The notes: generated by a model from the letters alone, not told the origin. 41,833 bases of DNA from WRIS01 sp964345475 (GCA_964345475.1 CAYFQW010000012.1:1-41833); one strand, 5' to 3'. Positions 7,636-16,277 are shown, counted from the stretch's first letter. Made by a program: numbers and translations.

Positions 7636-8751
7636 TTACTCAAACACCACCAATTCGTCCCTGTGAACAACCGGTCTATCGCTTAAATTGTGCAGGATCT
7701 TATTAGTCATCAAGTCCTGCTTTGACAAGCCACAGGCAAGAACGAGCTCGTCGCGGGAAGCAGATGTCTTACCTCGAGCGAATATGTGCCCTGAACTATC
7801 TTTAATATCGAGGATATCGTCCGCATCAAAATCCCCTTCAACTGCACTGATGCCAACGCACAAGAGCGAGCTCCCTTGAGAAATGAGGGCACGTTTCGCA
7901 CCGTCGTCAACTACGAGGGCACCACGCGTTGCGTCTCCCAATGCCAGCCACAGTTTTTTTGGCGTAATGTCATGGGGTTTTTTCTTCGAAAAAAATCTGG
8001 TTCCGCACGCAGTGCCTGAAACAGCATCGATGATAATATTTTCCCGTTTTCCATTGCAGATAAGCATTTCAATCCCAGCAACCATAAGTACGCGGGCAGA
8101 AGTCAGTTTTGTGAGCATGCCCCCAGAACCGACTGTCGTTGACACCCCTCCTGCAAGCTCCATAAGACTTTCGTCAATAGCAGCAACTTCAGGAATAAGC
8201 TGTGCATCTGGGTAAAAGTGAGGGTTTTTATCAAAAAAACCATCGATGTCAGAAAGCATGACGACAAGGTCGGCATCGATCAAACAGGCTACAAGCGCGG
8301 CAAGGGTGTCGTTATCGCCAAACCTTATTTGCTCAACCGAAACCGTGTCATTTTCATTGACAACAGGCACAACGCCAAGCTCAAGCAAGCGTGAAAAGGT
8401 ATCGCGAGCATGCAGATACGTCTGACGATCAGCAGTCTCGCGCCTTGTCAAAAGAACCGATGAGCTTATAACATTGAATTGCGCAAAGGAATCAGCATAG
8501 GCTGCAGAAAGAGCGCTCTGCCCTACTGACGCTGCTGCCTGGAGGCTGGGAATATCGCTCGGCCGCTCATTCATTCCGAGGGCCTCCAATCCGCACACTA
8601 TAGCGGCGGAAGTGACGAGGACGGGCTGCCACCCTTGGGCCTTGACAACAGCTATCTGCCTTGCCAATTCGTGCATATAGGGGTAATCGAGCTTACCCTC
8701 GCTTGTTGTCAGTGTTGAAGACCCGACCTTTACAACAAGTTTTTTAGACAC
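7636..8751 (-). CDS. proB: Glutamate 5-kinase with C-terminal PUA domain
   Basis: ProB phosphorylates glutamate, the first and normally proline-inhibited step of proline synthesis. The amino-acid-kinase domain (about residues 1-255) shows VVKVGSSTLT, PVVNENDTVS, FGDNDTLAALVA and VGSGGMLTKL. A PUA domain follows (about 275-360). The GTG at 8751 has GGAGA about 12 bases upstream. One oddity is that the usual SSGAIAAG/TSGA motif near the glutamate site reads TSAAIVCG: Gly is replaced by Ala and a Cys appears. The codons (TCC GCC GCT ATA GTG TGC) are unambiguous. Activity is still likely, as all other motifs are intact. Confidence 0.96.
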   Translation of the reverse strand: MSKKLVVKVGSSTLTTSEGKLDYPYMHELARQIAVVKAQGWQPVLVTSAAIVCGLEALGMNERPSDIPSLQAAASVGQSALSAAYADSFAQFNVISSSVLLTRRETADRQTYLHARDTFSRLLELGVVPVVNENDTVSVEQIRFGDNDTLAALVACLIDADLVVMLSDIDGFFDKNPHFYPDAQLIPEVAAIDESLMELAGGVSTTVGSGGMLTKLTSARVLMVAGIEMLICNGKRENIIIDAVSGTACGTRFFSKKKPHDITPKKLWLALGDATRGALVVDDGAKRALISQGSSLLCVGISAVEGDFDADDILDIKDSSGHIFARGKTSASRDELVLACGLSKQDLMTNKILHNLSDRPVVHRDELVVFE

Positions 8752-8902
8752 TAAAACGCACTTCTCCTATCTTAAACCAAGCTCTCGGCGGCCGAAACAA
8801 CATGTACGCGATGATCCACTCAAGCATACCACGCTCTTCTGCCCAAAACGATATGCAACTGCCCAGCGACCCAGATTATAATACTTCGGCCATGCCAGTG
8901 CC

Positions 8903-10297
8903 TTACACATCGGAGCCACGGTATATATCTTCACTCATCCGACTTGATTCGAATTCAAAGGCCCGGCCTAATATACGAACCTCGTCCCCATTCACAGCCC
9001 CCGCCTTCTCAAGCGCCTCATCAATACCGAGCCGCCTCAAACGATGCTGAAGATAGGCTAAGGCTTCCTCGTTATCCCAGTCAGTCTGTACAACCATCCG
9101 CTCTACGCGCTTGCCTTTGATGCGGAAAATACCTTCTGAAAGATAGTCGACCTCAAATTCCTTATCGCGATGCTGGCGGCTCAACTCCCATACATGATCG
9201 TATGCAAGCTCATCATCTTGGTTTTTCTTAAGATCCTCTCGCAGCTCCTTTACTTGAGAGGCTACCGCCGCCTTAAGCTGCTCGATCCCTTCTCCTGTTA
9301 GGGCACTGATACAGAAGAGTTTCGGATTTATCGGACTTTGACCGTATTCGTCGCCTCCCGCAGCTGCAAGAGATTCTGCCTTCACAGCCTCCTCTAATCG
9401 ACGAACTGCGTCCTCTGTGCCTGGAACATCGATCTTATTAGCTACTACGATCTGGGGCCTCTCAGTCAACTCTTGCGCATAAAGCCCCAGTTCCTTGTTT
9501 ATGATGGCATAGTCATCCACCGGGTCACGCCCTTCATAACCACCCGAGAGGTCAACAAGATGCAACAGTAAAGCAGTTCTTTCAATGTGGCGTAGAAACT
9601 CATGCCCGAGGCCCTTCCCTTCATGTGCACCTTCTATAAGGCCCGGTATATCTGCCGCCACAAAACTATCGTCGCCGCTTCTTACGACTCCAAGATTTGG
9701 AACCAGGGTAGTGAAGGGATAGTCAGCTATTTTTGGCCGGGCGGCACTCATTTTAGCTATTAAAGACGACTTACCTGAAGAGGGTACGCCTACTATAGCG
9801 ACATCGGCCATAAGCTTCATCTCGAGCTCAATCCACTTTTCTTCGACAGGCTCGCCAAGCTCGGCAAAGGCCGGGGCTCTCCGTACGGGGGTGACGAAAT
9901 GAGTATTACCACGTCCGCCCTGACCTCCTTCAGCCACAATCACTTCTGCTGCATGATAGGTGAGATCGGCGATACGTGCCCCCCTCTCTTTAGAGACAGG
10001 ATCGCATTCCCAGACAACAGTACCCACAGGGACCTTCAGCACTAAATCATTGCCACGTGCACCGTGCATCTTGGAACCTTTGCCATGAGTGCCCCGCTCG
10101 GCCTTATAGTAACGGTTAAACCGGTACTCTATCAGGGAAGAGACACCTGCATCTGCCTGGATAAGCACATTGCCCCCATGACCCCCGTCTCCCCCATCAG
10201 GACCGCCTTTCGGCACATGTGCCTCTCGGCGGAAAGACATGCATCCTGCTCCTCCGTCACCGGCTTTAATTTGTATGTGCACATTATCGATAAACAT
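8903..10297 (-). CDS. obg: GTPase Obg/CgtA
   Basis: Obg is an essential GTPase of 50S ribosome assembly and stress signalling. The glycine-rich Obg domain (FIDNVHIQIKAGDGG through about residue 158) is followed by the G domain, with GVPSSGKSSL (P-loop), DIPGLIEGAHEGKGLG (G3) and NKID (G4). A C-terminal OCT domain follows (about 355-440). The ATG at 10297 is chosen because FIDxVxIxxKAGDGG is the universal Obg N-terminus; the frame stays open further upstream but that part is not conserved. It lies downstream of the rpmA terminator, so it is expressed by read-through or its own promoter. A perfect TATAAT (minus strand, 8875-8880) just beyond its stop may serve proB. Confidence 0.96.
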   Translation of the reverse strand: MFIDNVHIQIKAGDGGAGCMSFRREAHVPKGGPDGGDGGHGGNVLIQADAGVSSLIEYRFNRYYKAERGTHGKGSKMHGARGNDLVLKVPVGTVVWECDPVSKERGARIADLTYHAAEVIVAEGGQGGRGNTHFVTPVRRAPAFAELGEPVEEKWIELEMKLMADVAIVGVPSSGKSSLIAKMSAARPKIADYPFTTLVPNLGVVRSGDDSFVAADIPGLIEGAHEGKGLGHEFLRHIERTALLLHLVDLSGGYEGRDPVDDYAIINKELGLYAQELTERPQIVVANKIDVPGTEDAVRRLEEAVKAESLAAAGGDEYGQSPINPKLFCISALTGEGIEQLKAAVASQVKELREDLKKNQDDELAYDHVWELSRQHRDKEFEVDYLSEGIFRIKGKRVERMVVQTDWDNEEALAYLQHRLRRLGIDEALEKAGAVNGDEVRILGRAFEFESSRMSEDIYRGSDV

Positions 10298-10352
10298 CTC
10301 TGCTCGCTTTCGCTTATTTTTATCTTCTTCGATGCTACGCTGATGAGGTTCT

Positions 10353-10394
10353 AAAAACAAGAATGCCTCCTGTAATTGCACTAATACAGGAGGC
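10353..10394 (-). terminator. Intrinsic terminator after rplU-rpmA
   Basis: A perfect 10-bp stem GCCTCCTGTA (10365-10374) / TACAGGAGGC (10385-10394) has a 10-base loop. On the minus strand it is followed within a few bases by five T residues (10353-10357 on the complement). It lies 39 bases past the rpmA stop and separates the ribosomal protein pair from obg. Confidence 0.85.
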
Positions 10395-10432
10395 ACTTCA
10401 ATATGTATCTAAATTGAATGTAGATCTTGTCT

Positions 10433-10684
10433 CTACGCGCTCGGTCTTACATGGACTTTACGACGATTTCCTTTCGTAAACTCCACTTTACCTTCGCACA
10501 GTGCAAACAAAGTGTCATCCTTACCTCGACCAACATTTTCGCCAGGATGGAAGTGGGTGCCTCTTTGACGGACAATGATATTACCTGGACCTACTAATTC
10601 ACCAGCAAAACGTTTCACGCCAAGACGTTGACCCTGGGAGTCGCGACCGTTACGGCTGGATCCGAGACCTTTTTTTGTTGCCAT
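10433..10684 (-). CDS. rpmA: 50S ribosomal protein L27
   Basis: L27 (83 aa) sits at the peptidyl-transferase centre. The N-terminus MATKKGLGSSRNGRDS and the blocks GVKRFAGE and QRGTHFHPGENVGRGKDDTLFA are diagnostic. There is no Firmicutes-type cleavable N-terminal extension, so the N-terminus is directly the functional one. It follows rplU by 12 bp. Confidence 0.97.
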   Translation of the reverse strand: MATKKGLGSSRNGRDSQGQRLGVKRFAGELVGPGNIIVRQRGTHFHPGENVGRGKDDTLFALCEGKVEFTKGNRRKVHVRPSA

Positions 10685-10696
10685 GAATGACCTCCC

Positions 10697-11116
10697 TTAT
10701 TCTGTATCAGCGTCTTTAGACTCTGTTTTTGTCGAACTTACCTTCTCGGCCTTGGCCTCAACTGCATCTTTCTCAGATGCCTTGGCAGCAGCCTTTTTTT
10801 CAGCTTTAACATCTCCGACTGAAGAGATTTGTATCCTCGTCAGATTTTGACGATGCCCATGCTTCTTCTTGTAGTTCTTTCTTTTTTTGAACTTGAAAAC
10901 AAGTTGCTTCTCTCCTTTGAACTGCTCGAGGACGACCGCCTCAACTTTTGTTTTAGCAGCTTCGGAAGGATCGGTTTCAACTTTATTTCCATCAACGATG
11001 CATATGGCCTCTAAAGTGACCTTCTTACCCTCGTCTACGTCAAGTTTCTCGACTTGAAGGATATCGCCGGGCGCCACTTTATATTGTTTCCCGCCAGTTT
11101 TTACAATTGCGTACAT
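10697..11116 (-). CDS. rplU: 50S ribosomal protein L21 with charged C-terminal tail
   Basis: L21 is recognised by MYAIVKTGGKQYKV at the start and FKFKKRKNYKKKHGHRQNLT (about residues 74-93), which contains the KKRKxYxxxxGHRQ signature. The core ends near residue 103. A further 36 residues rich in Lys, Ala, Glu, Ser and Thr form an extension not present in E. coli L21. Similar disordered tails occur on Tig and ClpX in this window. A good promoter and ribosome binding site (AAGGAG) precede it. Confidence 0.96.
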   Translation of the reverse strand: MYAIVKTGGKQYKVAPGDILQVEKLDVDEGKKVTLEAICIVDGNKVETDPSEAAKTKVEAVVLEQFKGEKQLVFKFKKRKNYKKKHGHRQNLTRIQISSVGDVKAEKKAAAKASEKDAVEAKAEKVSSTKTESKDADTE

Positions 11117-11155
11117 GGTTTATTTCTCCTTGAATGTATTAAAACGCAAGGCGAT

Positions 11156-11184
11156 ATACTATCATCCAGACCTTGCTCCGTCAA
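11156..11184 (-). promoter_or_regulatory. Sigma-70-type promoter of rplU-rpmA
   Basis: On the minus strand TTGACG (11179-11184) and TAGTAT (11156-11161) are separated by exactly 17 bases, about 40 bases upstream of the rplU ATG. It is a close match to the vegetative consensus and fits a highly expressed ribosomal operon. Confidence 0.75.
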
Positions 11185-11221
11185 TGAATGTCGTTCTTCT
11201 CCATACGAAGAAAACATTCAT
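11184..11221 (-). terminator. Hairpin after polA, possible terminator
   Basis: ATGAATG (11184-11190) pairs with CATTCAT (11215-11221), and inside it TTCTTC (11194-11199) pairs with GAAGAA (11208-11213). It lies just past the polA stop and abuts the rplU -35 box. There is no T-run directly after the stem, so it may be a weak terminator or an RNA-stabilising hairpin. Confidence 0.4.
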
Positions 11222-11237
11222 ACCCCCACGAACAGCT

Positions 11238-13868
11238 TTAATGCGCTTCTGCCCAGTTACTTCCACTCGAAACGTCAGCAACGAGAGGAACTTTCAAGAC
11301 TGCCACTTGCTCCATTACTTCTTTTACCATAGACGACACATGCTCAATTTCGTCCTCAGGTACAGAAAAAACAAGTTCGTCGTGAACCTGAAGCATCATT
11401 TTTGCCCTCAGGCCCTCTTCGAGAAGGCAATTTTGCATCTCATTCATAGCGAGCTTGATAATATCGGCTGCACTTCCCTGCATAGGATGATTCATCGCTG
11501 TGCGTTCACCAAAGCCTCGTTGAGTTGCATTCTTAGACTTCAGCTCGCGAATATGACGCTTTCTTCCAAACATAGTTTCTGCATAGCCTTTTTCTCGCGC
11601 CTCTGACACAGCCCTATCAAGATACGTACGAACTTGAGGATATATCTCAAAATAGCGGTCAATCATGTTCCGGGCCTCTTCAAAAGGAATATCTAATACC
11701 TGAGAAAGTCCGTAGGCCTGCTGTCCATATACAATGCCAAAGTTCACTGCTTTGGCCCGGCTGCGAAGCTCGGGGCCTATCTCGTCTGCATCGAGCCCAA
11801 ACACTCGTGCTGCAGTTGCTTTGTGAAAGTCCATTCCTGAATTAAAGGCCTCGATTAAGCCGGGATCTTCAGAAAGATGGGCAAGCAATCTCAGCTCAAT
11901 CTGAGAATAATCAGCCGAAAGGAACATCTCATTGGGATGAAGAGGCACGAAACATTCTCTGATTTGCCGGCCAAAATCAGTACGCACGGGAATATTTTGC
12001 AAATTCGGGTCAGATGAGGACAAGCGCCCTGTCGTCGTAACCGTCTCATTAAAGGTGGTATGCACCCTGCCATCCTCTGCGCGCATTCGCGGTAACGCAT
12101 CTATATACGTCGATTTGATTTTTGCCAGCTCACGGTATTCTAGTATTAGTTTGGGTAAAGGATGCTCGCGGCTGAGCTCCTTGAGTACTGAAGCATCGGT
12201 GGAGTAGCCCGTTTGTGTTTTCTTTTTCGGGGCAAGGCCTATCACCTCGAACAGAATATGGGAAAGCTGTTTAGGCGAATCGATGTTAAACGTTTCACCA
12301 GCAAGCTCGTGTATCTCTTCTTGCAATTCGTCTATACGTCGGCCTGTCTTTTTGCCAAGGTTTGCTAAGTGATCGACGTCGATGGCAGCCCCTGTTCTTT
12401 CCAAAATACTCAGTACTGAAACAAGTGGCAGGTCAATAGATTGATACGCCTCTATGCTTCCATCTTTTTCGAGTGCTTCTTGGAGGGGCTCCAATAGTGT
12501 TTTTGCAACTGCCGCTGCGATTACCAGGTTTTTCTCCTCGTCTTTTTCCTCGGGAGGCAGAGCACCCAGATAATGATCGGCTAAGTAGGACAAGGAATAC
12601 TCTTTTGCAGAAGAGTCTAAAACGTAGCCGGCAAGCCCCAGATCGAAGGCATCCATCTCCATAAGATCGCGCTCGTCTACTAATGCCTCTTTTAAGGTAT
12701 CGGCTGGGTATATCGACTTGATGGCCTGCTTAACATCAAGACATGCAAAGGGAAGTTCGCGTACGATGCGTGCAAACAACACTTTGGCCTCATTTCCTTC
12801 AACAAAGATACTGCCCTCTTTTGTGCCACACGCAAGGGATACGGGCGACTCGAATAATGAAGCCTGTGAGCTTTCCACCACCGCAAGACCAACACGCTCC
12901 CCAGAAGATGCAGCACGATCAAGGAGTTTGCCAGCCTCAATTATATCGTGCACAATAGGATCGAATGTGATGCTGACTTCTTTCTGCTTTGCCTCGACGC
13001 CTATTAGTTTAAGCACCTTATCAAGGTGGGCGTTGAAACGAATTTTTTCAAAGGCCTCACTCGCCCGCTCTTCGCTAAAGGAGGGAAACGAAACTTCCTC
13101 GAGATCAAGGGGGAATTCCAAGTCACGCACGATAGTAGCTACCCTTCTGCTAGCGAAGGCTACTTCCTTATTATCGCGCACGTTTTCTAACTGCTTCCCT
13201 TTCAGCTTATCGAGGTTTTCATACAGCCCCTCTAAGGACCCATAGGCTTGCAGGAGTTTAGTAGCTGTTTTTTCTCCAATTCCAGGAACCCCGGGAATAT
13301 TATCTGAAGGGTCTCCCTTGAGCCCCAAAAAGTCAGGTATTTGCGATGGTTCTATGCCATACCTTTCGACAACTTCCGCCGGTCCGTAGATAGCTATGTC
13401 ACTGATGCCTTTTTTCGTGGTAACGACCCGCGTCAGATCGCTTACAAGCTGATACGTGTCCTTATCGCCCGTAACAAGCAAGGTCTCGTATCCCAAGCCT
13501 TCATTACGGGCGGCTATAGTCCCCAAAATGTCGTCTCCCTCCCAGCCATCAAGTTTGATAACGGGGATTTCCATTGCCTCGAGCAATTCTTCTACTACGG
13601 GAAACTGAACCCTGAGTTCATTGTCCATGGATGGCCTTTGGGCCTTATATTCCTCAAGAACTTCCATGCGGAACTGAGGGCGACCGATATCAAAGGCGCA
13701 GATTAAGGCATCTGGCGAGGCAGTGTCTATGAATTTGAGCAACATCGAAATGAATCCAAACACCGCATTAGTAGGTGTTCCATCAGGAGCGCTCATAGTA
13801 GCAGGTATAGCATGATACGCACGATGCATAAGCGAGTTTCCGTCTAGTACTGCAATTTTTTTGCTCAT
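11238..13868 (-). CDS. polA: DNA polymerase I
   Basis: PolA (876 aa) fills gaps and removes RNA primers. The N-terminal 5'-3' exonuclease domain shows DGNSLMHRAYHA, the GDKD motif and SDNIPGVPGIGEKTA. The middle domain (about residues 300-470) is degenerate as a proofreading exonuclease: the DxE of motif I appears as VVE and the other acidic motifs are not evident. The polymerase domain has DYSQIELRLLAH (motif A), the RSRAKAVNFGIVYG O-helix and VHDELVF (motif C). The ATG at 13868 is chosen because GGAG precedes it by about 7 bases and MSKKIAVLDGNS is the usual N-terminus. A possible -10 (TATACT) is at 13992-13997 on the complement. Confidence 0.96.
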   Translation of the reverse strand: MSKKIAVLDGNSLMHRAYHAIPATMSAPDGTPTNAVFGFISMLLKFIDTASPDALICAFDIGRPQFRMEVLEEYKAQRPSMDNELRVQFPVVEELLEAMEIPVIKLDGWEGDDILGTIAARNEGLGYETLLVTGDKDTYQLVSDLTRVVTTKKGISDIAIYGPAEVVERYGIEPSQIPDFLGLKGDPSDNIPGVPGIGEKTATKLLQAYGSLEGLYENLDKLKGKQLENVRDNKEVAFASRRVATIVRDLEFPLDLEEVSFPSFSEERASEAFEKIRFNAHLDKVLKLIGVEAKQKEVSITFDPIVHDIIEAGKLLDRAASSGERVGLAVVESSQASLFESPVSLACGTKEGSIFVEGNEAKVLFARIVRELPFACLDVKQAIKSIYPADTLKEALVDERDLMEMDAFDLGLAGYVLDSSAKEYSLSYLADHYLGALPPEEKDEEKNLVIAAAVAKTLLEPLQEALEKDGSIEAYQSIDLPLVSVLSILERTGAAIDVDHLANLGKKTGRRIDELQEEIHELAGETFNIDSPKQLSHILFEVIGLAPKKKTQTGYSTDASVLKELSREHPLPKLILEYRELAKIKSTYIDALPRMRAEDGRVHTTFNETVTTTGRLSSSDPNLQNIPVRTDFGRQIRECFVPLHPNEMFLSADYSQIELRLLAHLSEDPGLIEAFNSGMDFHKATAARVFGLDADEIGPELRSRAKAVNFGIVYGQQAYGLSQVLDIPFEEARNMIDRYFEIYPQVRTYLDRAVSEAREKGYAETMFGRKRHIRELKSKNATQRGFGERTAMNHPMQGSAADIIKLAMNEMQNCLLEEGLRAKMMLQVHDELVFSVPEDEIEHVSSMVKEVMEQVAVLKVPLVADVSSGSNWAEAH

Positions 13869-14024
13869 CAATTTCTCCAAATTACTCAGATCGTCTCTAG
13901 TCATCATATCCTAGACCACATCAGTCGTATCGTGGACCAAACAAGAGCCCTCTCCTTCGTGCCCCTCGATGTTCGACACGCCCAGTCTTACAGTATAGCC
14001 CGTTTATCAAAGAGAATATTTTCT

Positions 14025-15191
14025 TTAAACAAATAAGTTAGTAATGATATCGGCCCCTGCTATAAAGGTCCCCAGGGAGCTCCCTATGTTCGCAAGAATA
14101 ATAACAAGCAGTACCTTAAGCACTTTATTGCGATACCAGCCTTTTATGGAAAAAACATCCTCTCCGACCGTCTCTAAGTCTTTGACCTTCGGCTTCATCA
14201 CCATTGCCTGTATCAATCCACTGAACCAACCGACTGCTACCGCAGGATTCAGGGCAGTAAAAGGAGACAGCAGAAAAGAACAGAGAACAGCTAAGGGATG
14301 AGGAAGAGCAGCTATCGTGAACAGGCCAGAAAGGAGCGAGTGCCAAAAAACCCAAGATCCAAGCTGCTCAAAGCCTGTTTGCATACTGGATACAAAGCTA
14401 TACGCGATTAAGGCAAGGATGAGAAGGGGGATACCCCACGCTATGACTTTTCCAATGGGCTTGCCTGGAGGAATATACTCAAGTTCTGTAACATCATAAT
14501 CCTTGCCAATCTCCTGCAAGATACCAGGCACATGAGCTGCTCCTAACACGGCAAGGACCTTATCCCCTGGAGCTTTTTTTATCTTATCTGACAAATAGCG
14601 ATCCCGTTCATGGATAAGAACCTCTCCGAGCTGGGGCAGCTCTTCGTCGATGTCAGCAATCATGCCTTCAAGCACATCACCTTCGAGCATTGCGGCAATG
14701 GCAAGCTCATCAAGCTCTTCTTCATCCTCTTCATCATCGAAAGAAAAAAAGACGCTCATCAGAAGCTTGAACTTGCCCTTAAGACCCAGCTTGCGCCAGG
14801 TACGTAAAAATGTTACCTGAATGTCTCTATCAGCCAATACGACCTTGGCTCCACATTTTTCGGCACTTTCTACAGCCTGCTTCATTTCAGCACCCGGCGT
14901 TGAGCCGAGCTTTTCGGCCATCTTTTTTTGATACGAGGCGAGAACGAGATTTATTACCATGAAACCGATCTGCTTTGCCTTGATGACAGTGACGAGGTCG
15001 GTGTCTTCCCATTTCCCCGGATTTTTCATGTTTGCGAAACGCTTTTTGTCAAGCTCTATACAAACGCTGTCGGGCTTTTCTTCCTCTATTACTTGCTTCA
15101 CCAACTCCACGCTTTTTTGTGAGACGTGAGCCGTTGGAACTAGGAGTATCTCCTTGCCCTCAATTTGAATCCTCTTGATTTCATCCGTCAC
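14025..15191 (-). CDS. TraB/PrgY-family membrane protein
   Basis: This 388-aa protein matches the TraB family (named after pheromone-shutdown TraB/PrgY). The N-terminal TraB domain shows LLVPTAHVSQKSVELV (GTAHVS-like motif), SVCIELDKKRF (ELD motif), VVLADRDIQVT and VLAVLGAAHVPGIL. The C-terminal part (about residues 245-388) holds several hydrophobic segments that look like membrane helices, so the TraB domain is membrane anchored. An acidic stretch (DDEEDEEELDEL) lies near residue 155. Some TraB members are proposed metallo-hydrolases, but the function is unknown. The GTG at 15191 has GAGGAG about 11 bases upstream. A structured segment precedes it. Confidence 0.85.
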   Translation of the reverse strand: MTDEIKRIQIEGKEILLVPTAHVSQKSVELVKQVIEEEKPDSVCIELDKKRFANMKNPGKWEDTDLVTVIKAKQIGFMVINLVLASYQKKMAEKLGSTPGAEMKQAVESAEKCGAKVVLADRDIQVTFLRTWRKLGLKGKFKLLMSVFFSFDDEEDEEELDELAIAAMLEGDVLEGMIADIDEELPQLGEVLIHERDRYLSDKIKKAPGDKVLAVLGAAHVPGILQEIGKDYDVTELEYIPPGKPIGKVIAWGIPLLILALIAYSFVSSMQTGFEQLGSWVFWHSLLSGLFTIAALPHPLAVLCSFLLSPFTALNPAVAVGWFSGLIQAMVMKPKVKDLETVGEDVFSIKGWYRNKVLKVLLVIILANIGSSLGTFIAGADIITNLFV

Positions 15192-15215
15192 AGAAATGTA
15201 TGCTCCTCGTAAAGA

Positions 15216-15272
15216 GAGAGGCCTTTTGCCCCTGCAAGCCCTTACTGGGCCTAGGATTCAAAACAGCCTCTC
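15216..15272 (-). promoter_or_regulatory. Structured segment between metQ and the TraB-like gene
   Basis: GAGAGGC (15216-15222) and GCCTCTC (15266-15272) form a closing stem around two smaller hairpins: TTGC/GCAA (15226-15229 with 15234-15237) and GCCC/GGGC (15238-15241 with 15247-15250). That is a possible three-way junction. On the minus strand the closing stem is followed by CTCTTTACG. It may be a metQ terminator or a 5' leader of the TraB-like gene. It matches no riboswitch class I recognise. Confidence 0.45.
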
Positions 15273-15340
15273 CTGTTTATGCCTTTTTACTTGGCAGTTC
15301 TTGCCTTTTCATCCAGGGCAATAATAGTTGACTTTAATGC

Positions 15341-16234
15341 TTAGGATGTTATTTCGCTTAAAGAACTTATTTTACCGGGGTAGAGAGCCAGCGGTTCAAA
15401 ATGGATTTTTGCAACCCAGAGTATGTCCGTTCCATTTTCGGCGTTATAGTCTTCTAGGTACGGGAGGTGTTGGAAGTAGTTTGCATCCAGCTCCCCTTCA
15501 CTCAAAGCAAGATTAGGCTGGATATAGTCAGAGAACTCTACAATTTCTAAGGTATAACCTTGTCTCTCTAAGATATCCTTAGCTGCCGCTAAAATTTCCG
15601 CATGGGGCGAAGGAGATGCGCCAACGCGAATAATCTTATCGTCAGACTGAACACTGCCTGAGACTCCAAGAGTATCTTTTTCTGGGTTATCTGTCTTATC
15701 GAGAGCGACAACCTGTCCCAAGTAGTTATCATCGATAAATGCCTTTATCTCATCGCTCTGCAAAGCACCAAGCAAGGCTTTTGTTTTGTCAGAGTTGGCA
15801 TCCTCAGGGCGAACAGCAATGACGTTTGCATATTCTAAAGCAGCTTCGGATCCTGCATCCTCGCTCGCAAGTGCGCTTGTTGGATCAAGACCGCTGCTTA
15901 AAACATAGTTGCCATTGATGACTGCGGCATCGACGTCGTCAAGCGTACGAGGAAGCGCAGCGGCTTCAGCTTCGACAATTTCAATATGGTACGGGTTATC
16001 CACAATATCATTCGCCGTTGCGGCAAGCCCCGCCCCTTCTTTCAGGGTAATCAAGCCTTCGCTTTCCAGCAAAAGCAGTGCACGTGCCTCATTGGTGGTA
16101 TCTGAGGGCACTGCAATTTGGAAGCCCTTGTCGGAACTATTCGATCCGCTGCCGCCACAAGCAAGCAAGCCCACAGAGAGCAAACAAGCCAGTGCGACCG
16201 CTGATACTATTTTAATTTTCTTAGATATCTTCAT
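15341..16234 (-). CDS. metQ: MetQ-type methionine-binding lipoprotein, circularly permuted
   Basis: This 297-aa protein is the substrate-binding lipoprotein of the adjacent methionine importer. A signal peptide ends in lipobox LLAC, with acylated Cys26. The NlpA/MetQ domain halves are swapped. Residues 38-178 match what is normally the C-terminal half: IAVPSDTTNEARALLLLE, ALPRTLDDVDAAVINGNY, and ALQSDEIKAFIDDNY. A linker (about 179-200, TDNPEKDTLG and nearby) follows. Residues 201-295 then match the normal N-terminal half: IIRVGASPSPHAEIL, IVEFSDYIQPNLALSEGELDANYFQH, and the terminal ISSLSEI, which normally leads straight into the IAVP block. Both halves appear once and complete, so the fold can be preserved. 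It is the last gene of metNIQ. Confidence 0.93.
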   Translation of the reverse strand: MKISKKIKIVSAVALACLLSVGLLACGGSGSNSSDKGFQIAVPSDTTNEARALLLLESEGLITLKEGAGLAATANDIVDNPYHIEIVEAEAAALPRTLDDVDAAVINGNYVLSSGLDPTSALASEDAGSEAALEYANVIAVRPEDANSDKTKALLGALQSDEIKAFIDDNYLGQVVALDKTDNPEKDTLGVSGSVQSDDKIIRVGASPSPHAEILAAAKDILERQGYTLEIVEFSDYIQPNLALSEGELDANYFQHLPYLEDYNAENGTDILWVAKIHFEPLALYPGKISSLSEITS

Positions 16235-16277
16235 GATTCAATATTCCTTCCATGTACTTAACAAATGTCCCATAGGC

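Noticed and set aside
10298..10396. Longer N-terminus for Obg starting at 10396
   Set aside because: It would begin inside the rpmA terminator; the conserved Obg N-terminus starts at 10297.
11115..11606. 163-codon open frame antisense to polA and its downstream region
   Set aside because: It overlaps the conserved polymerase domain on the opposite strand and has no recognisable motif or ribosome binding site; it is a shadow frame.
12718..13245. 175-codon plus-strand frame opposite polA
   Set aside because: Low-complexity Ser/Arg-rich translation without motifs; it lies entirely within polA.
15341..16234. Permuted MetQ as a frameshift or assembly artefact
   Set aside because: One uninterrupted frame contains the signal peptide, both halves once each and a plausible linker. 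An artefact would have to join the pieces in frame at sensible domain limits. Reads across the junction would still be useful.
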